Source: Beroe forskalii
Taxonomy: Eukaryota > Ctenophora > Nuda > Beroida > Beroidae
Direction of reading: 5' to 3'
Assembly (NCBI GenBank): GCA_011033025.1
Contig: WFMF01000400.1
Coordinates: 62,001-126,000, forward strand
Length of the DNA stretch: 64,000 bases
Positions 59,831-64,000 of the stretch are shown piece by piece (position 1 is the stretch's first letter; each line of letters opens with the position of its first letter). The notes beneath the pieces are model-generated. The model did no database searches. It worked only from the letters and a program-made list of their open reading frames with translations, and was not told the origin of the DNA. The position numbers were made by a program, and so were the translations under genes.

Positions 59831-60513
59831 TCCTCTATGTGATGTCTATATGTCAGGTGGTGTCAAGCATCCTGGTACTCTGGTATGAACATTCCGATCA
59901 TCGGCAATCGGCATGCTTGATTGGGTACTGAGTGGTGTCAGAAAAATCTGTGGCTATATATAAGCCACCGGACAGACAGAAATCATAAACCGGACAGACA
60001 GATATATATTTATTTATTTATTTATATATTTATATATGAGGAAGAATTATAAGTAGTAAGATTATGTCTCCTGTGTTTTTTATTTATTTTTAGTTTTTAA
60101 CCATAATTTTGTTTTCAGAATCTTAAATCATTCTAATTTGTATGTATATATTTTGGTGAAACTTAAATTTTAATTCATAACGAACTCATGTTTGTCAGGG
60201 CACTATATCATAGTGCAACTTACTGTATTATTTAAACTGAATATTGAGAGTACCTTGTAGAGGTACATGACGTGAAGAAGGATGATGAAGAGCAAGTTTG
60301 TTCTATTTGTGTTGTATTCATTACAAAACTATTATCTTATCTTATCTTAGTTTCATAAGCTTCAAGTACATACTTATACTCTTATAGTAGATAGTTATTG
60401 AGTCAGTATAATGCAATATTTTTGATACAGCTGGAATATGGCATATATATGTTTACACAGTTCTGATAACAACCTAGGTTTAATTCAATTTAATGTGATT
60501 TTTATAGCAAGCC

Positions 60514-63013
60514 ATGACAACTACTGAGTGCCAAACTACTAATTATGAGGAAACTGATCCTGTTGATCATAGTATCTTTGATCCCATAAATATATCAAAT
60601 GATGATGACTTCATGAAAGAGCTGACTCAAGAATGGGATGAAAGACATCAGCAGGCTACAGAATTCTTCAGAAGAGAATCATTCTCAGGTAATTGTGACC
60701 ATGAAAAGCTTGCTTGAACCAATTACTTCATGAATTTTTTCTTCCCACTGGTCTTTTGTTTACAAAAAGGCATTGAGGGTTGGCAGAGATCGTGGTTTGG
60801 GAAGGTGAGAAATAGGATAAGTGTATATCAGGTCCGTGTTGACAATACAACTACTGTAATTTCTGGAAAATGCCCAGATTGCTCCTTTATAATATCTGCC
60901 ACGAAAATGTCCCTCTATCTGTACCCTTTTCATAATATGTTCAAAATCACAAATTTTTCAATTTTGGAGATGTCGATTTTACAAAAAAATTAATCTTTTA
61001 GGCTTACCAGGCCCATCCATGCCAAATGCTAAAACTCTCCTAAATTATGATAATTTCTTAATTTAAGGGCTGATGAATAATCATGTCTGAAAATCTAAGG
61101 AGCGAATTGGGCTATGGGGCCGTTCACATATTACGTAATCACCTAGGGGGAGGGGGGAGTTTTCAATTGATTAGGTTTGATTACAGGGAGGGGGTTTTGT
61201 GGTTGATTACCTAATCAAAATTTACAATTTTTGACGTAACTTTTGACATTTTTTGCCACAAATTCCCGGCATTTTTAGCAAAATTTTCAGAAAACCAACT
61301 CAGCACCATTTTTTAAAACTTACCTCAATATTTTCATAAATCTTTCCAAAGTTGAAACATAATCAATTTTACACTGTCCATTTTCTTCATTTTCTACTCA
61401 AAAAGGTGGGGGGGTTAAGCCATGATTACGTAATATTCTCCTCAAGAGAGGGGGGTTGAGCTTTGATTACGTTTGATTATGAGGGGGAGGGAGGGGGGTT
61501 GAAAATGGCCAAAAATTGATTATGTAATATGTGAACGATCCCTATGGTTTGTAGGAAAAGGCTTCTGTTCTGTATTTAGTTAAGTGAAAAAGTGTATATA
61601 CTATTAGACTGTACACTGAGTTCCAATAAGTTCAATAAATACTTAAATACATCAGTTGATGTGAAAGACGAATATTGCTCTTCAGAACAAATGACAGCAT
61701 TTAAACAGAAAACAAAATCATGAAATTTAAAAAGTGATATCAACTTAGTGATATGGGATCATTCCCATATTACGTAATCAATTTTTGGCCAATTTCAACC
61801 CCCCTCTCCCTTGTAATCAAGTGTACAGTAGTTGTATTTGTTACAATAACATGTAACGTAATCATTTGGAAACCCCCCTCCCCCTTGGTGATTACGTAAT
61901 ATGTGATCGATCCCTATCAACTTAGTGAATGACGTTTATTAATACCTGATTGTAAATAAAATCACTATCATTGAATCATCGCTATCATTGATCTAACATC
62001 TGTGCTTAAATTTCATGATTTCCCATCACAATATTTCAATTTCTTGATGATTGCTCAGCCAATAACTTATTGACAAGAAAAGTTCCTAGATGGCACTTAT
62101 GTGGCAAAGTGCATAGGTGATTTGAGGCATTATGAAGCTGCTTTGTATAAATATTCAGGAAATACAGCAGGTAAACAAAAAGTGACACGATCTGATGCGA
62201 AATGTAAACCAATTCAACAAAGTGGCATTAAATCTACTATGAACTCATTACAACAACTTGGTTGGTACAATCGCGCCCAAGACTTTGAGAAGAAATGGCA
62301 CATGCCAATGCATGTTCTGGGTGGTCGTGTGCAGTGGGGGAGCTTTATTTATACTCTTACTACGAATCACTGCATGTTGTATCATGATGCAAAGGTAACA
62401 TCAAGCACCCTGGGTGAGGGAAATTAAGCGCCTGCATAGGGGAACAATGGACAGACAAAGAAACAAGAATTGCTCTGCAAGGCACAATTCTTGCTGTGTA
62501 CTGTAATCGACCTGCTGGAGATTTTAGATAAAGAACTATATAATAGTACTATAGCTATAGATGTTGCCACCTTTGGCATTGTTGTCTGAAACTTCCACAA
62601 AACCATCATTTCTATGTGCATGATAGTGATTTAATAAATTAACATTTCCTATATTTCAATTCAATTCAATTCAATTATAAAGTTTTACAGCAATCCTCAA
62701 TTTACTTGAGGTCTGCCCTCAGCGGTTAAGGTTACATTTACATAAGTAATTTAGTGGGTACAATTCTATAACTGACAAAAATTATTTGGCAGAGAAGTTT
62801 GGATTGTTTGCTATGCCAACAACAGAAGGAAAGTTGAGTGAGCTGACGAGTTCTCCCGATCATGTGACATTTGATGAGGTGTTTCTGGCTACCAATGCCC
62901 TTAGTCTTGACCCTACAGAACAAGGTGGCTCCCTAATCCTAGAGAACCCACACAGCTGCATGTTCTCTGGGGAGATGGAAGGGTCGAAAATACTGGTCCA
63001 GGTGCTAAAGAAG
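60514..63013 (+). CDS. Second host gene, two exons seen, 5' end of coding region
   Basis: Exon A: acceptor at 60507, ATG at 60514, to 60688 (donor tcag|gtaatt, phase 1). Exon B: acceptor ttatttggcag, 62793-63013, donor aag|gtatga (phase 0). Joined, the protein starts MTTTECQTTNYEETDPVDHS, continues WDERHQQATEFFRRESFSEK, FGLFAMPTTEGKLSELTSSP, DHVTFDEVFLATNALSLDPT and ends ILVQVLKK at the donor, 132 residues. The phase match and low-repeat, balanced amino-acid composition support real exons. I do not recognise the family, and no later exon is visible before 64000, so the gene probably continues outside. Intron A holds two MITEs. Confidence 0.6.
61116..61542. mobile_element. MITE, gggatcgttcacatattacg family, long form
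   Basis: 427 bp, termini ggggccgttcacatattacg and tgtaatatgtgaacgatccc, flanked by tat (61113-61115 and 61543-61545). It lies in intron A of the second host gene. Confidence 0.9.
61755..61914. mobile_element. MITE, gggatcgttcacatattacg family, short form
   Basis: 160 bp, termini gggatcattcccatattacg and cgtaatatgtgatcgatccc, flanked by tat (61752-61754 and 61915-61917). The inner sequence matches the 168-bp copy at 29882-30049 (gtaatcaatttttggcc, gttacaataacatgtaacgt). Confidence 0.9.
62190..62470 (+). repeat. Dispersed 300-bp repeat, copy 2
   Basis: Diverged counterpart of 52036-52345. The frame IKSTMNSLQQLGWYNRAQDF... is open here but broken or different in the other copy, so I treat it as non-coding repeat. 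Confidence 0.65.
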
Positions 63014-63110
63014 GTATGAGAATGTGAAATTGTGAAGTATTATACTTACTTAACCTGTAATTATTGTTCACACCAGAGTTTATATATGCTACCATCTACT
63101 TTTATTATTT

Positions 63111-63713
63111 TTACTGCAACACCCTTCTAATGAGTTCACTGTTCAGTGCATAATTTGCTTAATTATGTCTGAGACATTTGACACATCTTATGCCTTTATG
63201 ACAAAAATCTCTTATAATAACTTCGATCAAATTGTGTGCTATGAATCATGATATTTCAGTTAAGCAACCTTGGTCTATTTCTATAGGTAGACAAGTAAAG
63301 TGTCTTACATGAGTTAGTAATTAATTCTTGATGTGTTCACAGAAGATTTTAATCTGGATTCTAGACCTGCATGATATTATTATATAATTGACTATTTAAT
63401 TGTAGTATCACAACAGGTTTAGAGCGATTTAAAGTAGTACTATTTGCATAGCAAACCATTAATTTAGCTCAATCTTCTATTGTCACGATCTTGAATTAAA
63501 TCTGAAAAAGTTATCATCTAGGACAATGGACATAGCTATCTACCTAGAGAAATAAACCAGAGTTGCTCAACTGAAATATCATGATTCATATCACACAATT
63601 TGATCGAAGTTATTATAAGACATTTTTGTCATTACGGCATGAGATGTTTCAAATGCCTCAGACATAATTAGGCAAATTATGCACTGAACTGATAAGAAGG
63701 GTGTTGCAGTAAA
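63111..63713. mobile_element. Foldback element with about 160-bp inverted arms
   Basis: Ends tttactgcaacacccttct and agaagggtgttgcagtaaa. The arms include aaattatgtctgagacattt-type sequence, gatcaaattgtgtg and atgaatcatgatatttcag, and are near-perfect inverted repeats over 63111-63285 and 63555-63713. No coding frame; no target duplication identified. Confidence 0.85.
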
Positions 63714-63965
63714 GGGGGGGGGGGTTTCACTGTCCCAATTGTCCCAAACTCAAGAAAAAGTGGATTGGGACAGGGACAATTGGGACAAATGGGACAAATG
63801 GGACAATTGGGACAATTGGGACAGAGAAAATGGAACAAATGGGACCTAAAAAAAACGAATTCGGACTGGGACAATTGGGACATTTGGGACAAATGGGACA
63901 TTTGGGACAAATGGGACATTTGGGACAATTGGGACATAAGTGACAGAGACAACTGGGAATCAAAT
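63714..63965. repeat. gggacaaat / gggacaatt minisatellite after a poly-G run
   Basis: About twenty units of tgggacaaa, tgggacaat or tgggacatt (9-10 bp), with a longer piece gggacagagaaaatgg. The piece at 20335-20480 is related. The minus-strand frames MSQLSQMSHLSQ and CPNCPICPICP are simple-repeat translations. Confidence 0.92.
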
Positions 63966-64000
63966 GATTGTGTTTTTGAGTGGCAGTTTAGTGTTTTTGT

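Noticed and set aside
63677..63963. Proteins with SQMSHLSQ or CPNCPICP repeats
   Set aside because: They arise from the 9-10 bp gggacaaat minisatellite and have no other support.

Overview
This is a eukaryotic window from an AT-rich animal genome, most likely a marine or other aquatic invertebrate. The reasons are spliceosomal introns with GT-AG borders, CR1/L2-type LINEs, a Naiad-type Penelope-like element with a permuted GIY-YIG domain, several families of DNA transposon and MITE, and about as much repeat as unique sequence. A 100-base run of N (31520-31619) marks a scaffold gap. I cannot name the species. There are no operons, ribosome binding sites or CRISPR arrays.

The main structure is a large imperfect palindrome at about 4998-30917. 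The left arm (4998-11384) reappears in reverse order and orientation on the right (30917 back to 22226, with a second partial copy at 20741-21135). Each arm holds the same first four coding exons of one gene, beginning with a PB1-like (beta-grasp) exon. The plus copy can be read through two more exons in the spacer, giving a 485-residue model (8118-20223). The minus copy has exons 1-4 with exon 4 duplicated, and no 3' exons. By eye the exons of the two arms differ only at three synonymous sites, while introns and flanks differ by many insertions. Left-only insertions are a poly(A)-tailed retroelement (6591-8029) and a 696-bp foldback (8831-9526). Right-only insertions include a 4.2-kb block with a 1.45-kb tandem duplication, a 3-bp-TSD MITE, and an insert between the two exon-4 copies. 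Intron 4 of the plus copy is filled by a nested LINE pair: a complete CR1-like LINE (ORF1 and ORF2 intact) lies inside an older L2-like LINE.

From 31 to 47 kb the window holds retroelement fragments, a dense GAGCGC-type palindromic array, an open Naiad-type Penelope-like ORF (36205-38985) ending in a double-hairpin terminus, a 322-bp satellite, and a 3.2-kb hAT-like element with another hAT-like MITE inside it, each with 8-bp target duplications. From 47 to 57 kb there are foldback and minisatellite arrays, including a 3.9-kb foldback whose long inverted arms are themselves tandem repeats. From 57 to 64 kb there are LINE and Naiad fragments, two copies of a 3-bp-TSD MITE, and two phase-compatible exons of a second unrecognised gene (60514-63013) that probably continues beyond the window.

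The two host gene models rest on splice-site and phase reading by eye; no transcript data were available.
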